Positions 17,085 to 26,910 of a DNA stretch of 64,000 nt are shown here, piece by piece. The notes under the pieces were generated by a model. That model saw only the letters and a program-made list of their open reading frames with translations, was not told the origin of the DNA and searched no databases. The position numbers and the translations under genes are program-made. The DNA is from Cyanobacterium sp. HL-69 (GTDB taxonomy: Bacteria; Cyanobacteriota; Cyanobacteriia; Cyanobacteriales; Cyanobacteriaceae): the NCBI GenBank assembly GCA_002813895.1, contig CP024912.1:1860001-1924000 (forward strand). The letters are read 5' to 3'. Within the stretch, counting starts at the first letter, position 1; each line of letters begins with the position of its first letter.

Positions 17085-18113
17085 ATGCAAACCTACGACA
17101 ACCCGAACGCAAAATATGACTGGTGGGCAGGAAATGCCCGATTTGCCAACCTCAGCGGTTCATTTATTGCCGCCCACGTGGGGCAAGCAGCCCTGACAGC
17201 TTTTTGGGCTGGGGCTTTTACCCTTTTTGAGATCTCCAGATTTGACCCTAGTTTACCCATGGGTGAGCAAGGATTGATTCTTTTACCCCATCTAGCTACC
17301 CTTGGCTGGGGAGTAAGCGAAGGAGGAGCTGTAATTGATACTTATCCATACTTTGTGATAGGTTCGATTCATCTTATTTCCTCCCCATTTTTGGGGGCAG
17401 GAGCATTATTTCATATCCTCAAAGCGCCGGATGATTTAAAAAAAGCCGAAGGACAAGCCAAAAAATTTCATTTTGACTGGGATGATCCTGCTAAACTAGG
17501 ACTTATCCTCGGACATCATCTGTTATTTCTTGGTTTTGGGGCTTTACTTTTGGCAGGGAAAGCCATGTATTGGGGAGGATTGTATGACTCTACCACCCAA
17601 ACCGTCAGGTTAGTTACTAACCCCACCCTTGATGCGATGACTATTTATGGTTATCAAACCCATTTTGCTAGTATTTCTAGCCTTGAAGATCTTGTGGGAG
17701 GTCATATCTATGTGGGTATCATGTTAATTGGGGGTGGAGTATGGCATATTTTAGTACCTCCCCTCAAATGGGCAAGAAAAGTGTTAGTTTTTTCTGGGGA
17801 AGCAATTCTTTCCTATTCTTTAGGGGGCATTGCCTTGGCTGGTTTTGTGGCGGCTTATTTTTGTGCTGTCAATACCCTTGCCTACCCTGTGGAATTTTAC
17901 GGGCCAGTATTGGAGGTAAAATTGGGAATTGTACCTTACTTTGCTGATACCGTTAATTTGCCCTACGGTGAAAATACATCCCGTGCATGGTTGGCAAATG
18001 CTCACTTTTTCCTTGCCTTTTTCTTCTTACAAGGACATTTGTGGCACGCTATCAGGGCTTTAGGATTTGATTTTCGCCGAGTGGAAAAAGCCTTTGAGTC
18101 TCTGGAAGCCTAA
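17085..18113 (+). CDS. isiA: iron-stress chlorophyll-binding protein CP43' (IsiA)
   Basis: 342-aa thylakoid membrane antenna protein that forms rings around photosystem I and stores or quenches excitation under iron starvation. The sequence is CP43-like, with six membrane helices and histidines that bind chlorophyll ([76 protein letters not shown]). It lacks the large lumenal loop of true CP43, as expected for IsiA. It starts [20 protein letters not shown], the usual IsiA N-terminus. It follows isiB rather than preceding it. An antisense RNA such as IsrR is known in Synechocystis, but I could not verify one here. Confidence 0.95.
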   Translation: MQTYDNPNAKYDWWAGNARFANLSGSFIAAHVGQAALTAFWAGAFTLFEISRFDPSLPMGEQGLILLPHLATLGWGVSEGGAVIDTYPYFVIGSIHLISSPFLGAGALFHILKAPDDLKKAEGQAKKFHFDWDDPAKLGLILGHHLLFLGFGALLLAGKAMYWGGLYDSTTQTVRLVTNPTLDAMTIYGYQTHFASISSLEDLVGGHIYVGIMLIGGGVWHILVPPLKWARKVLVFSGEAILSYSLGGIALAGFVAAYFCAVNTLAYPVEFYGPVLEVKLGIVPYFADTVNLPYGENTSRAWLANAHFFLAFFFLQGHLWHAIRALGFDFRRVEKAFESLEA

Positions 18114-18250
18114 AAAAGAAATGGTGAGATAGGAGGCTACTACATTAGATAAATACTTAACCTTCTCTCACCAGTCCCTTATCTTGGACAAAATTGGGAA
18201 ATTGTCCATAGCTTATTAATGATTCTCTTTTCATATTAGCAGAAGGAAGT

Positions 18251-18285
18251 GGTAACGATCGCCGTTATCCTTTCTTCTTTTTTTT
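18251..18285 (+). terminator. terminator of isiA
   Basis: GGTAACG, loop ATCGC, CGTTATCC followed by TTTCTTCTTTTTTTT. It is about 135 bases after the isiA stop. A further inverted repeat, TGGTGAGA/TCTCACCA, lies between them near 18122-18175. Confidence 0.5.
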
Positions 18286-18347
18286 GGTGTTCAAATTGAT
18301 TGGCACTAAGATATATATATCTAAACACCTGAGTTTGTAAGAGTGCA

Positions 18348-19526
18348 ATGTTATCAGAGATCAAAAAAATAGCTACGGAAATCAGCCCAAGATTAATTGA
18401 AATTCGGCGCCATTTTCACGCCCATCCTGAGTTGAGTGGCAGGGAATATCAAACAGCGGCCTATGTGGCAGGGGTATTGTCTTCCTGTGGTTTGAAAGTA
18501 AAGGAGGGGGTGGGAAAAACGGGAGTAATTGGGGAGTTGGAGGGGAAGGAAAAATCTCGTGGTTATCTTGCTATTCGGACTGATATGGATGCTTTACCTA
18601 TCCATGAAACGAGTCAGGTGGAATATGCTTCTCGCAATGCGGGAATTATGCACGCCTGTGGGCATGATTTACATACTACGGTGGGTTTAGGTACGGCGAT
18701 GATTTTATCTCGTCTTAAAGATGAAATGAAAGGGAAAGTTCGTTTTTTGTTCCAACCTGCCGAAGAAATTGCTCAGGGAGCTTCTATGATGGTGGAAGAT
18801 GGGGCGATGAAGGGCATTGATGCCATTTTTGGGGTTCATGTGTTTCCATCTATTCCTGCCCAAGTAATTGGGGTTAGATACGGGGCGCTGACTTCTGCCA
18901 TGGATGATATTGAGATTACGATTCAGGGGGAGGCCGGTCATGGGGCGCGTCCTCATCAGGCTATTGATGCCATTTGGATTGCGGCGCAGGTGATTACTAC
19001 TCTACAACAGGCTATTAGTCGTACTCAAAATCCCCTTGATCCTTTGGTGTTGACTATCGGACAGATTCAGGGGGGTAGGGCTGCAAATATTATCGCTGAT
19101 CAGGTTAAAATGGTGGGTACGGTGCGATCGCTCAATCCCCAATTAAGGGAAAATTTACCCCAATGGATTACCAATATAGTTAAGGGAGTCTGTGAGATTT
19201 ATGGGGCAAAAGCGGAGGTTAATTATAAGTATTGTTTGCCCAGTGTACAAAATGACCCTGATTTAACCAAAATTTTGGAAAAATCTGCCCTAGAGGCCTT
19301 TGGGGAAGATAAAGTGATTTCTATTCCTGAGCCTTCTTTGGGGGCGGAGGATTTTGCGGTTTATTTGGAACACGCCCCCGGGGCTATGTTTCGCTTGGGG
19401 ATAGGAAAGGAGGGACAACATAATTATCCCTTGCATCACCCCCGTTTTGTGTTGGATGAGTCCGCTATTTTTACGGGGGTGGTAATGATGGCTTATGCTG
19501 CTTATCAGTATTTAGAGCAGTTATGA
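18348..19526 (+). CDS. M20-family amidohydrolase (IAA-amino acid/hippurate hydrolase type)
   Basis: 392-aa zinc-type peptidase that hydrolyses N-acyl amino acids or similar amides in the cytoplasm. M20D signatures: HPELSGREYQTAAYV, IRTDMDALPIHE with a metal-binding Asp, GIMHACGHDLHTTVGLG with metal-binding Cys/His, LFQPAEEIAQGASMMVEDGAM with the catalytic Glu pair, and the dimerisation domain start GEAGHGARPHQAIDAIW. The C-terminal SLGAEDFAVYLEHAPGAMFRLG completes the site. The start gives the normal length. Standing alone, its natural substrate cannot be inferred. Confidence 0.9.
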   Translation: MLSEIKKIATEISPRLIEIRRHFHAHPELSGREYQTAAYVAGVLSSCGLKVKEGVGKTGVIGELEGKEKSRGYLAIRTDMDALPIHETSQVEYASRNAGIMHACGHDLHTTVGLGTAMILSRLKDEMKGKVRFLFQPAEEIAQGASMMVEDGAMKGIDAIFGVHVFPSIPAQVIGVRYGALTSAMDDIEITIQGEAGHGARPHQAIDAIWIAAQVITTLQQAISRTQNPLDPLVLTIGQIQGGRAANIIADQVKMVGTVRSLNPQLRENLPQWITNIVKGVCEIYGAKAEVNYKYCLPSVQNDPDLTKILEKSALEAFGEDKVISIPEPSLGAEDFAVYLEHAPGAMFRLGIGKEGQHNYPLHHPRFVLDESAIFTGVVMMAYAAYQYLEQL

Positions 19527-19587
19527 GTTACTCCCTAAATCCTTCAATCCTGGGTAGGGTGATTCAAAATAGGTATCAAAATTGATT

Positions 19588-19630
19588 GCCCCTCACCCCC
19601 AACCCCTCTCCCAAAAGGCGAGGGGAGTTT
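19588..19630. repeat. C-rich/G-rich dispersed repeat of cyanobacterial type
   Basis: CCCCTCACCCCCAACCCC followed by TCTCCCAAAAGGCGAGGGG. The outer CCCCTC/GAGGGG arms pair. This C-rich motif is widespread in cyanobacterial intergenic DNA (established knowledge). It lies between the convergent amidohydrolase and chlG genes and may act as a terminator. Confidence 0.6.
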
Positions 19631-19681
19631 AACCAAGTATTTCAACTTAATCCCTGATACCACCTAATCTCTTTAGATGAA

Positions 19682-20674
19682 TTATGAGTTACCGATGGCA
19701 AGTCCTAATACGAGCATTCCTAAGACGAGGAAGGGTTGCGCACTGGCTTGATATTTGACATCATTTTCAAGAGGATCTCGTAAAAAGTACATATCTTGGA
19801 AAGTAATTTGAGGAATGATGAGAAGGAAGAGGATGGCAGCATAAAGGTTTTTGTGGATGCTCACTAAATATAAACCCATTCCAGCCTGAAACACATCAAT
19901 CATGATTACACATATCCAAGCGGCGGTGGTAATACCAAACATCACTGGTAATGATTTTAAGCCTAAAGTGCGATCGCCCTCTACACTCTTAAAGTCATTA
20001 ACCACGGCAATGCCTAATCCAGCCATACTATAAATGAGGGTCAAAACCACAATAGTCCAATTTAACTGCCCAAATAAAGCATGACCAGCCCACCAAGGAA
20101 GGGCGATATAACTAGAGCCGAGGGCGTAGTTACCTAACCAGCCATTTTGTTTTAACTTGAGAGGAGGAGCCGAATAAATATAGGATACCAATGAACCACC
20201 AATGGCCAAACAAGTTAATACAGGGAAATCATGACCCGCCCAAACATCCAAACCATAGGCGATCGCAATTCCTCCAATTAATAAAACGATAATTTGAGTA
20301 ACCACTTGGGGAATGGTAATAGCCCCTGAAGGAATCGGACGATAAGGCTCATTAATAGCGTCAATGTCTCGATCATAAAAATCATTAATAGTCTGGGTAT
20401 AACCCGTCAACATTGGACCAGACATGAACATACAAGCAAGAGCAATCAAGAAATGCTCCACACTCCACACATATCCTCCCGAAGAAGCAGCCCCACAAAC
20501 AACCCCCCAAATAAGAGGAATCCAAGTAATAGGCTTCATCAACTGCAACCTTATCTGCCAGATATTTTTAGCTTGACTAGCTCCTTTCATGCCCAACATT
20601 TGACGGGCTTTTGAGCCTTTATCCTCTCGCTCCAAATCAACTTTTGTATAATCTTTATTTTCTGCTTCAGTCAT
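19682..20674 (-). CDS. chlG: chlorophyll synthase (geranylgeranyl/phytyl transferase)
   Basis: 330-aa integral membrane prenyltransferase that attaches the phytyl or geranylgeranyl tail to chlorophyllide, the last step of chlorophyll synthesis. The Asp-rich motif NDFYDRDIDAINEPYRPIPSG is the UbiA signature in its ChlG form. The second motif is VVNDFKSVEGDRTLGLKSLPV. About nine hydrophobic helices fill the rest, and WIRLQLMKPITWIPLIWGVVCG is typical of the start. The N-terminal 40 residues are soluble and charged. Single gene, the next gene upstream being 146 bases away. Confidence 0.96.
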   Translation of the reverse strand: MTEAENKDYTKVDLEREDKGSKARQMLGMKGASQAKNIWQIRLQLMKPITWIPLIWGVVCGAASSGGYVWSVEHFLIALACMFMSGPMLTGYTQTINDFYDRDIDAINEPYRPIPSGAITIPQVVTQIIVLLIGGIAIAYGLDVWAGHDFPVLTCLAIGGSLVSYIYSAPPLKLKQNGWLGNYALGSSYIALPWWAGHALFGQLNWTIVVLTLIYSMAGLGIAVVNDFKSVEGDRTLGLKSLPVMFGITTAAWICVIMIDVFQAGMGLYLVSIHKNLYAAILFLLIIPQITFQDMYFLRDPLENDVKYQASAQPFLVLGMLVLGLAIGNS

Positions 20675-20757
20675 AACCTTAATGAATAATTAATTTTTGC
20701 CTTAAGGAAATAGTAACCAAAACAGCCATTGTAATGGGGAAATAATCGATTTTTCAT

Positions 20758-20787
20758 AAAAAAAAGCCCCCCAAATAATGGAAGACT
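20758..20787 (-). terminator. terminator downstream of the small gene at 20821-21021
   Basis: On the minus strand AGTCTTCC pairs with GGGGGGCT (several G-T pairs, loop ATTATTT) and is followed by nine or more T. It ends the transcript of the 66-aa gene before chlG. Confidence 0.5.
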
Positions 20788-20820
20788 GTTAATTAAACAT
20801 ATTTTCTCTCCTCAAAAACA

Positions 20821-21021
20821 CTAACTTAGAGAACTATTACTGCGATCGTAATTACTAGCAAAACTAGACAAAGGAGCATTTTTTACCGTGTCGTAATACT
20901 CAGTATTACTAACATCCATACCAATCTCTGCCGCTACTCTACCCAACATGGATTGTTGACGGTTTCTCATCATCTTTTGGTGACGCATCATTAAAGCTCT
21001 GGATTGTTGTTTGGTATTCAT
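20821..21021 (-). CDS. small basic protein of unknown function
   Basis: 66 aa, rich in Met, Arg and Gln in the first half (ALMMRHQKMMRNRQQSMLGR) and more acidic and serine-rich in the second half. A good ribosome site, GGAGAG, stands before its ATG. It has its own terminator and non-coding DNA on both sides, which supports a real gene. No signal peptide or membrane helix. I do not recognise a family. Confidence 0.6.
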   Translation of the reverse strand: MNTKQQSRALMMRHQKMMRNRQQSMLGRVAAEIGMDVSNTEYYDTVKNAPLSSFASNYDRSNSSLS

Positions 21022-21166
21022 AGCACTCTCCTTTAATCTCTACAGATTTTTTCCTTACACTTAGCATTTTAAATAAATTCTGTATAATTTGCTACAAAAT
21101 AACCCAATTTTCAACAAAAGTTAACAATAAATAATCAATAACTCAATTATTCATTGTTAAATATTC

Positions 21167-23215
21167 CTAATCACTAAAACGAGGAGTCATGCAGTAAGGA
21201 CAATCCATCCACTCCTGTTGCAATTCCGCTCCACAAGTTTGACAAGTAAGAGAACTTTTCCGCTTAGATTTTAACTCAGACTCTAACCCAGAATCAGTAA
21301 ATGTAACCCTTTCTACTTCCTCTAGGGTGGTATGTCCTTGTCTTACCAAATTAAGACTGTAGGCCAAAATGGTAGTCATACCTTCTTCCACCGCAGTTTC
21401 TTTAATTAAATCCGTGGTAGCCCCTTTATTGATTAGTTTTTGTAGAGTTTCGGTGATGACCATAAATTCATATACCCCAACCCTTCCTTTATATCCTGAA
21501 CCACCACATTTACTACAGACAGTACCATTGTTCACCGCTTCTTGGAGAGTGTCTCCCGTCAAAGTTCTAGCTTTGTAGAAGGTTACAGATTGTTCCCCAG
21601 AGGCGGTTAAACCAAAACGAGATAATTCTTCCTTGTCAGGGGCATATTCTTCCCTACATTGAGTACATACCCGACGCATCAACCTTTGAGCCAGAACTCC
21701 TAATAAGGCCCCAGAAATCATGAAAGGTTCCACTCCCATTTCATCGAGACGGGCGATCGCCCCTGCCGCATCATTGGTATGTAAAGTAGTTAAAACAAGG
21801 TGTCCTGTCAAGGCCGCCTCAATAGCCGTTTTAGCCGTTTCCACGTCCCTCGTCTCACCCACCAGAATAATGTCAGGATCTTGACGCATAAACGCCCGTA
21901 AAATAGAAGCAAAATTCATGCCCTTCTCCCGAATTACTTGCACCTGAGTGATACCGGGCAACGCATACTCGATGGGATCTTCTGCGGTATTAATATTTAC
22001 CCCCGGCTTATTTCTTTCCGCCAATACCGAATAAAGGGTAGTAGATTTACCCGAACCTGTGGGCCCTGTTACCAAAATCAAGCCAAAAGGACGACTAGCA
22101 ATTTCTCGAACCCTCAACAGGGTTTCCTCGTCACTAATCAAGAAGTCTAACCCCAACTGAGTTGCCGAGTTATCCAAGATCCGTAAACAGACCTTTTCCC
22201 CATAACGGCTAGGAAGAGTATTTACCCTGAAATCCACATTACGCCCTTGATATACCCTACGGATCTTTCCATCTTGGGGCAAACGACGCTCTGCAATGTC
22301 TAACTCTGCCATAATCTTGAACCTTGCTACCACCGCTGTGGTGATGTGACGGGGCAAACGGAAAAACTCTTGCAATACCCCATCCTTACGCATTCTTACT
22401 CGCAGAAGCTCCTCTTGAGGCTCGATGTGAATGTCAGAAACGCTCTCCTGTAGAGCTTTAATCATCACCTTATTAACTAGCTTGATGATAGGAGCTTGAT
22501 TAGCGTCATTAGAACTTAAATCAGCATCATTGCTCTCGTCCTTTCCTTCCTCTAAACTGTCATAGTTTAAATCATCAATGACATCATCAACACTGGCTAA
22601 TTTGTCCTGGGCTTTTTTTGCCTGTAGAGCCTCTTCCTTTTGTCGTTTTTCGCTTTCTTCCTTATAGTATATTTGTATGAGGCGATCGTAATCCTCTTCC
22701 GTAATCACAATCCTCTGTAAATCCAATCCCTTAAGACGAATTAACTTGCGTACCTCATCCAAAGCTGCCAAGTTGTCAGGATCTACCATGGCAATCACCA
22801 ACACTGGGGGATCTTCGGTATTAATACGGCGCACAGGTAACAGCTTATGACGACGACATACCTTGATATTAATCACCGAGTCAATCAACTCCGTCATCTG
22901 ATCCGAAGAAATTTCATCCGCATCAGGATCAACAGAATCAACCCCATAAAGTATTTTTAACTCAAAAAGATGGTGTTTTTTGTATTGTCTAACCAAATCA
23001 GGGGACAACGCCTTATGAGTCATACTCTCAAGCACTTTCACCAGAGGCTGTTTACTATTCCTCACCTCTACCAAAGCATTTTTAAGTTGGTCTTTGTCAA
23101 TATATCCAGATTGAATTAACTTATTTCCGAAAGGGCTAAAATAATCTGGACTTACGAGGGCGGTACTTAACTTTTCTAATTTTTTTCCAGAAGAAGAAAC
23201 AGGGCTTTGAGTCAT
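21167..23215 (-). CDS. PilB/GspE-type secretion ATPase
   Basis: 682-aa cytoplasmic motor ATPase of type IV pili or type II secretion. An MshEN/N1 domain opens the protein (SPFGNKLIQSGYIDKDQLKNAL). A charged linker of about residues 190-240 follows. The ATPase domain has Walker A GPTGSGKST near residue 386, an Asp box, DPDIILVGETRD as Walker B and a His box. Four cysteines in CTQCREEY and CSKCGGSGYKGRVGVYE form the usual zinc site. An extra C-terminal zinc ribbon (CQTCGAELQQEWMDCPYC) is an unusual addition. pilT and pilC, common partners, are not adjacent. It could serve pilus assembly or the pseudopilin operon at 46160-51169. Confidence 0.88.
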   Translation of the reverse strand: MTQSPVSSSGKKLEKLSTALVSPDYFSPFGNKLIQSGYIDKDQLKNALVEVRNSKQPLVKVLESMTHKALSPDLVRQYKKHHLFELKILYGVDSVDPDADEISSDQMTELIDSVINIKVCRRHKLLPVRRINTEDPPVLVIAMVDPDNLAALDEVRKLIRLKGLDLQRIVITEEDYDRLIQIYYKEESEKRQKEEALQAKKAQDKLASVDDVIDDLNYDSLEEGKDESNDADLSSNDANQAPIIKLVNKVMIKALQESVSDIHIEPQEELLRVRMRKDGVLQEFFRLPRHITTAVVARFKIMAELDIAERRLPQDGKIRRVYQGRNVDFRVNTLPSRYGEKVCLRILDNSATQLGLDFLISDEETLLRVREIASRPFGLILVTGPTGSGKSTTLYSVLAERNKPGVNINTAEDPIEYALPGITQVQVIREKGMNFASILRAFMRQDPDIILVGETRDVETAKTAIEAALTGHLVLTTLHTNDAAGAIARLDEMGVEPFMISGALLGVLAQRLMRRVCTQCREEYAPDKEELSRFGLTASGEQSVTFYKARTLTGDTLQEAVNNGTVCSKCGGSGYKGRVGVYEFMVITETLQKLINKGATTDLIKETAVEEGMTTILAYSLNLVRQGHTTLEEVERVTFTDSGLESELKSKRKSSLTCQTCGAELQQEWMDCPYCMTPRFSD

Positions 23216-23336
23216 AATATTTTATGGCAATGGACGAGGAATCGATCGCACTTAGCTGATAACACTTCAATTGTACTAAATTATATAGAATCTGAAATCA
23301 AACCTGTGTTTTAATTTGTTAACAGAAAAAATATTT

Positions 23337-23384
23337 ATAAAAAAAAATCAGGGAAATCTAAATAACATAGACCCCTGATTTTAT
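23337..23384 (-). terminator. terminator of the sigma factor gene
   Basis: On the minus strand AAAATCAGGG and CCCTGATTTT form a ten-pair stem with an unusually long loop (about 20 bases), followed by eight T. It lies 23 bases after the sigma gene stop. Confidence 0.65.
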
Positions 23385-23406
23385 CATCAAATATTCTTAA
23401 AAAAAA

Positions 23407-24498
23407 TTAGGTTAACCACCCCTTTAATCTTCTCGCAACCTGTGGTCTTCTTAACTTACGCATTGCTTTAGTTTGAATTTGACGTACCCTTTCCCTTGAT
23501 AAATCAAACATTTGTCCCACCTCCTCTAAGGTATGAGGCTTAGAATGAGACAAACCATAACGAAGAATTATAACTTCTTTTTCCCGGCCACTCAATACAT
23601 CATCCAACACAGAAACTATTTCCTGATTCATCATCGCCTCATTCATCTTCTCCTCAGGCAACAATAAATTGGTATCTTCCAATAATTCGAGTAACTCGGT
23701 ATCCTCCCCCTTACCCACACGATGATTAAGAGACAAAGATTGACGTTTCAACTGCAATAACTGATGCAACCCCTGTTCATTGATACCCATTTCCTCCGCC
23801 AACTCAATCTCCGTCGGATTCCGTTGCAAACTTTGTTTTAATTCCCGTTGAGCCTTTTTAAGTTTATTTAACTTCTCAACAATGTGAATTGGTAGTCTAA
23901 TAGTACGAGAATCATTAGCAATCGTTCTAGTAATTGCTTGACGAATCCACCAATAAGCATAAGTAGAAAACTTATAACCCTTGTCTGGGTCAAATTTTTC
24001 CGCCGCCCGATTTAAACCAATAGCCCCTTCCTGAATCAGATCTAAAAAAGGCACACCCCTGTTTAGATAACGTTTGGCAATAGATACCACCAAACGCAAA
24101 TTAGAACGAATCATTTTACGTTTGGCAACCCTTCCCTTATAAAGACGATTGTCCAATTGACGCTCTGTTTCTAAGCCCATGGCACGGGCTAATTCCATTT
24201 TGCTGGGGGTTTTTTGTAATTGATGATGTAATTTTTGTTGTTTTTCTTCACACTCTGTTAAAAACTTGACAGCCTGGGCCAGTTCTACTTCTTCGGTTGC
24301 CGTTAACAAAGGGTAACGAGCCATTTCTTTAAAAAATGCCCCGACGGAGTCTTCTGATTTACTGCGATTACTCCTTACCTTTTTTCCGTTTTGCTCTGTC
24401 TCTTCAGAATATTGAGCAATCACCTCGTCTAATTCTCCATCAATTTCGGCTTTGATTTTATCATTTTCCTTGGTGAGGGGACTGGTAAATTGGTTCAT
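23407..24498 (-). CDS. group 2 sigma-70 factor (SigB/SigD/SigE type)
   Basis: 363-aa non-essential-type primary-like sigma factor. Region 1.2 is at about 50-80 (VGAFFKEMARYPLLTATEEVELA). Region 2 is at about 125-200 (NLRLVVSIAKRYLNRGVPFLDLIQEG, KGYKFSTYAYWWIRQAITR), with the -10 recognition residues. Region 3 follows, and region 4 has the -35 HTH TLEEVGQMFDLSRERVRQIQ. No region 1.1 is seen, consistent with group 2. The N-terminal 45 residues are charged and variable. GAGGAG precedes the start. Such factors control dark, nutrient and light responses in cyanobacteria. I cannot settle which paralogue it is. Confidence 0.88.
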   Translation of the reverse strand: MNQFTSPLTKENDKIKAEIDGELDEVIAQYSEETEQNGKKVRSNRSKSEDSVGAFFKEMARYPLLTATEEVELAQAVKFLTECEEKQQKLHHQLQKTPSKMELARAMGLETERQLDNRLYKGRVAKRKMIRSNLRLVVSIAKRYLNRGVPFLDLIQEGAIGLNRAAEKFDPDKGYKFSTYAYWWIRQAITRTIANDSRTIRLPIHIVEKLNKLKKAQRELKQSLQRNPTEIELAEEMGINEQGLHQLLQLKRQSLSLNHRVGKGEDTELLELLEDTNLLLPEEKMNEAMMNQEIVSVLDDVLSGREKEVIILRYGLSHSKPHTLEEVGQMFDLSRERVRQIQTKAMRKLRRPQVARRLKGWLT

Positions 24499-25126
24499 GT
24501 TGTTACTCCTCTTTTTAACGCACTTTTTATCCTGCCTAGGGACATAATTTAATAAATCATCTTTTTTTTACTTGTTTTGTTATGGTTAATACTAAATTCA
24601 TGTAATGGGCAGTGGATAAATGTCTAAATCCTAATGTAGCTAATAAAACTCGTTTTTGACTATTAAAATAAGATTCTTTTTAGATTTTTTTTAGATTTTA
24701 GTGTTGTAAACTACAAAATCATAATTTTTATTAAGAAAATTGACATTAATGGATAATACTGATAGACAAAATTAGAAAACAAACTGATCAATATTATTTC
24801 TAGCTTATCCAAAATAAAGTAATAAGAGTTAAATCACCTTCAAAATGGATAAGATCCTCTAGCCATCAAAAAATTAAAAAATACTTAAGTAATCAATAGC
24901 CCGAGACATTAGAATATATTTCATGGGAAGTATAACTATTTATTTTAGAGTCAAAAAAATAATAAAAATGATCCCCGTGGGTAAAGAGTAAATTTTAAAG
25001 CCATAAGGGGCAATATGGTTAATATTCGACACAAAAGTAAGTTAGTCAAATAGGGGCTCAATTGTCGGTTAAAATCTTTCTGATTTGAAGGTTTCAATGT
25101 AAACTCTGGTGAGTAATGATTAATAG
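24499..25126. other. long intergenic region between sigma factor and Deg genes
   Basis: 628 AT-rich bases holding the sigma factor promoter on the minus strand, which I cannot place. A stretch near 24679-24705 repeats TTTTTTAGATT. TTGACATTAATGG on the plus strand near 24740 resembles a -35 box, but a proper -10 and a gene are lacking. No open frame worth calling is seen. Confidence 0.45.
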
Positions 25127-26293
25127 TTACCGAGGAAATTCTGTGGGAATAACTTGTACTATCAAAGTCTCATTTTCTCTGTTAACAGTGATAGGAAGGG
25201 TTTCTCCAATGTTAGTTTGTTCTACCTGTTCTTGAACATCGGTAGTTTTGACGATTGGTTGCTCTCGAATTTGGATAATTAAATCTCCTGTTTTAAATCC
25301 AGCCTGTTGCGCGGGGGAGTTAGGCATTACCCTTAAAATTAATACCCCTTGTTTATCTTGATAAATGTCAGGAATGGAAAAATCATAATTATTGAAGGTG
25401 TAGGGGTTAAGTGTCACCATCTGAATCCCCAAGTAAGGATGTTCTGCTTTTCCTTTGGTGGCTAATTGTTGAGAAATGCGAGAAGCCGTTTCAATGGGGA
25501 TGGCAAAACCTAATCCTTGGGCATTGGCTTTGATGGCTGTGTTGATACCAATAACTTCTCCCTCTATGTTTAATAGTGGTCCCCCTGAGTTGCCTGGGTT
25601 GATGGCGGCATCGGTTTGGATGAAACGAACTCTTTTATCTGGTACTCCTACTTCGTTGCTCGATCGCCCTGTAGCGCTTATAATACCTGCTGTGACAGTG
25701 TTATCTAGTCCTAGGGGGTTGCCAATGGCGATCGCCCATTCCCCCGTAATTAAATCTTGACTTCTACCCAACTTTACCACAGGCAAATCAGAAGCATTAA
25801 TTTTTATCACCGCCACATCCGTCATGGTGTCAATGCCTAACACTTCCCCCTCAAAAAATCGACCATCCCGCAAAGAAACCGTTACCACATCAGAATTTTC
25901 AATTACATGGGCATTGGTAATAATTAAACCATCCTCTTGGATAATAAAACCCGAACCAGTGCCACTGTCCTCCCTCGGAGAACTTGGCATAGAGCCAAAA
26001 AAGTCTTCGAGAGATGGATTTTGACTCACCTGTCGAGACGCATTAATTCTCACCACCGCAGGACCAACCTTTTCTACCGCTGCGGCAATAAAATTAAAAT
26101 TACGATGATTCTCTATATCCTGCTCCCTATCTGGAGAATCACTGAGGGGAATCGAATAATTTTCCGAAGAAACAGAAGGATTAATATAATCCTGAGAAGA
26201 GTAGTTAAATTGTCTGCCTCCCCATAAGCCGAAAGAAATACCAGCGACTAAAAACCCTGTAGAGATAGCGATTCTGGAAAATACTTTGCTCAT
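25127..26293 (-). CDS. Deg/HtrA-family serine protease with PDZ domain (second of three)
   Basis: 388-aa trypsin-like protease with an N-terminal hydrophobic anchor or signal (residues 8-25, AISTGFLVAGISFGLWGG). Catalytic triad His129 (TNAHVI), Asp159 (MTDVAV), Ser236 (NPGNSGGPL). One PDZ domain at about 290-380 (GVLILRVMPNSPAQQAGFKTGDLIIQI). It is closest in layout to the protein at 8419-9630. It lies 104 bases downstream of apcF on the same strand, so it could be transcribed together with it. Confidence 0.92.
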   Translation of the reverse strand: MSKVFSRIAISTGFLVAGISFGLWGGRQFNYSSQDYINPSVSSENYSIPLSDSPDREQDIENHRNFNFIAAAVEKVGPAVVRINASRQVSQNPSLEDFFGSMPSSPREDSGTGSGFIIQEDGLIITNAHVIENSDVVTVSLRDGRFFEGEVLGIDTMTDVAVIKINASDLPVVKLGRSQDLITGEWAIAIGNPLGLDNTVTAGIISATGRSSNEVGVPDKRVRFIQTDAAINPGNSGGPLLNIEGEVIGINTAIKANAQGLGFAIPIETASRISQQLATKGKAEHPYLGIQMVTLNPYTFNNYDFSIPDIYQDKQGVLILRVMPNSPAQQAGFKTGDLIIQIREQPIVKTTDVQEQVEQTNIGETLPITVNRENETLIVQVIPTEFPR

Positions 26294-26370
26294 CTTCGAT
26301 TGCTTTTGATCTTAACCTTTAATCTAACACAATCTTTGGAGGCGATACAATCATTAGCAAACATCGAAAA

Positions 26371-26398
26371 ACCTAACACCTAATACCTAACACCTAAT
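26371..26398. repeat. tandem heptamer repeat (four units)
   Basis: ACCTAAC and ACCTAAT alternate twice, 28 bases, abutting the apcF stop codon. Similar heptamer runs of other sequence are at 28438-28472, 42620-42647 and 57199-57219. This matches the STRR (short tandemly repeated) elements known in cyanobacteria. Confidence 0.75.
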
Positions 26399-26910
26399 TA
26401 GATAGAGACTTCACTTAACTCTCGGCTAAGATGATCAAAAGGTGCATCAATCAAAGAAGTATCTTCAATACCAGAAGCAAAAGCCATGTCTTTGATCATT
26501 TCTTTCATGATTTGAATACCTCTGACCGTAGGGCCAATGGGTACTCCAAGGGAATTATAGGTTTCTCTTAACCCTTGCAATACACGCTCATCTAATACAC
26601 TGGTATCCCCTGCAATGAGGGCATAACTAACATAACGTAAGTAGTAGTCCATATCCCGTAAACAAGCCGAATAACGGCGGGTGGTGTAAGCATTGCCCCC
26701 AGCGCGAATAAGTTCGGGTACTTCTTCAAATAGTTGTTTTCCCGCATTTAAGACTAACTCAGGGGAGTTGGCATTAATAACATTAGCGATTTGAATTCTA
26801 GCAGTGCCAGATTGAAAGTAAGATTTTAAAGAATCAATGGCATCTCTATCAAGATAACGCCCTGAGACATCATAGTTTTTTATTAAGCTAGTTACGGCAT
26901 CGAGTAACAT
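26398..26910 (-). CDS. apcF: allophycocyanin beta-18 subunit
   Basis: 170-aa phycobiliprotein of the phycobilisome core; it replaces one beta subunit in the trimers near the terminal emitter. The bilin-binding cysteine is Cys83 in YSACLRDMDYYLRYVSYAL. The methylated asparagine is probably Asn73 (GGNAY). Start MLLDAVTSLIKNYDVSGRYLD and length (170 rather than the 161 of ApcB) point to ApcF. GGGAG precedes the start. The gene is unlinked to other apc genes, as is usual for apcF. Confidence 0.92.
   Translation of the reverse strand: MLLDAVTSLIKNYDVSGRYLDRDAIDSLKSYFQSGTARIQIANVINANSPELVLNAGKQLFEEVPELIRAGGNAYTTRRYSACLRDMDYYLRYVSYALIAGDTSVLDERVLQGLRETYNSLGVPIGPTVRGIQIMKEMIKDMAFASGIEDTSLIDAPFDHLSRELSEVSI

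Noticed and set aside
24740-24775. TTGACA on the plus strand as a possible small RNA promoter
   Set aside because: No convincing -10 box and no hairpin terminator nearby.
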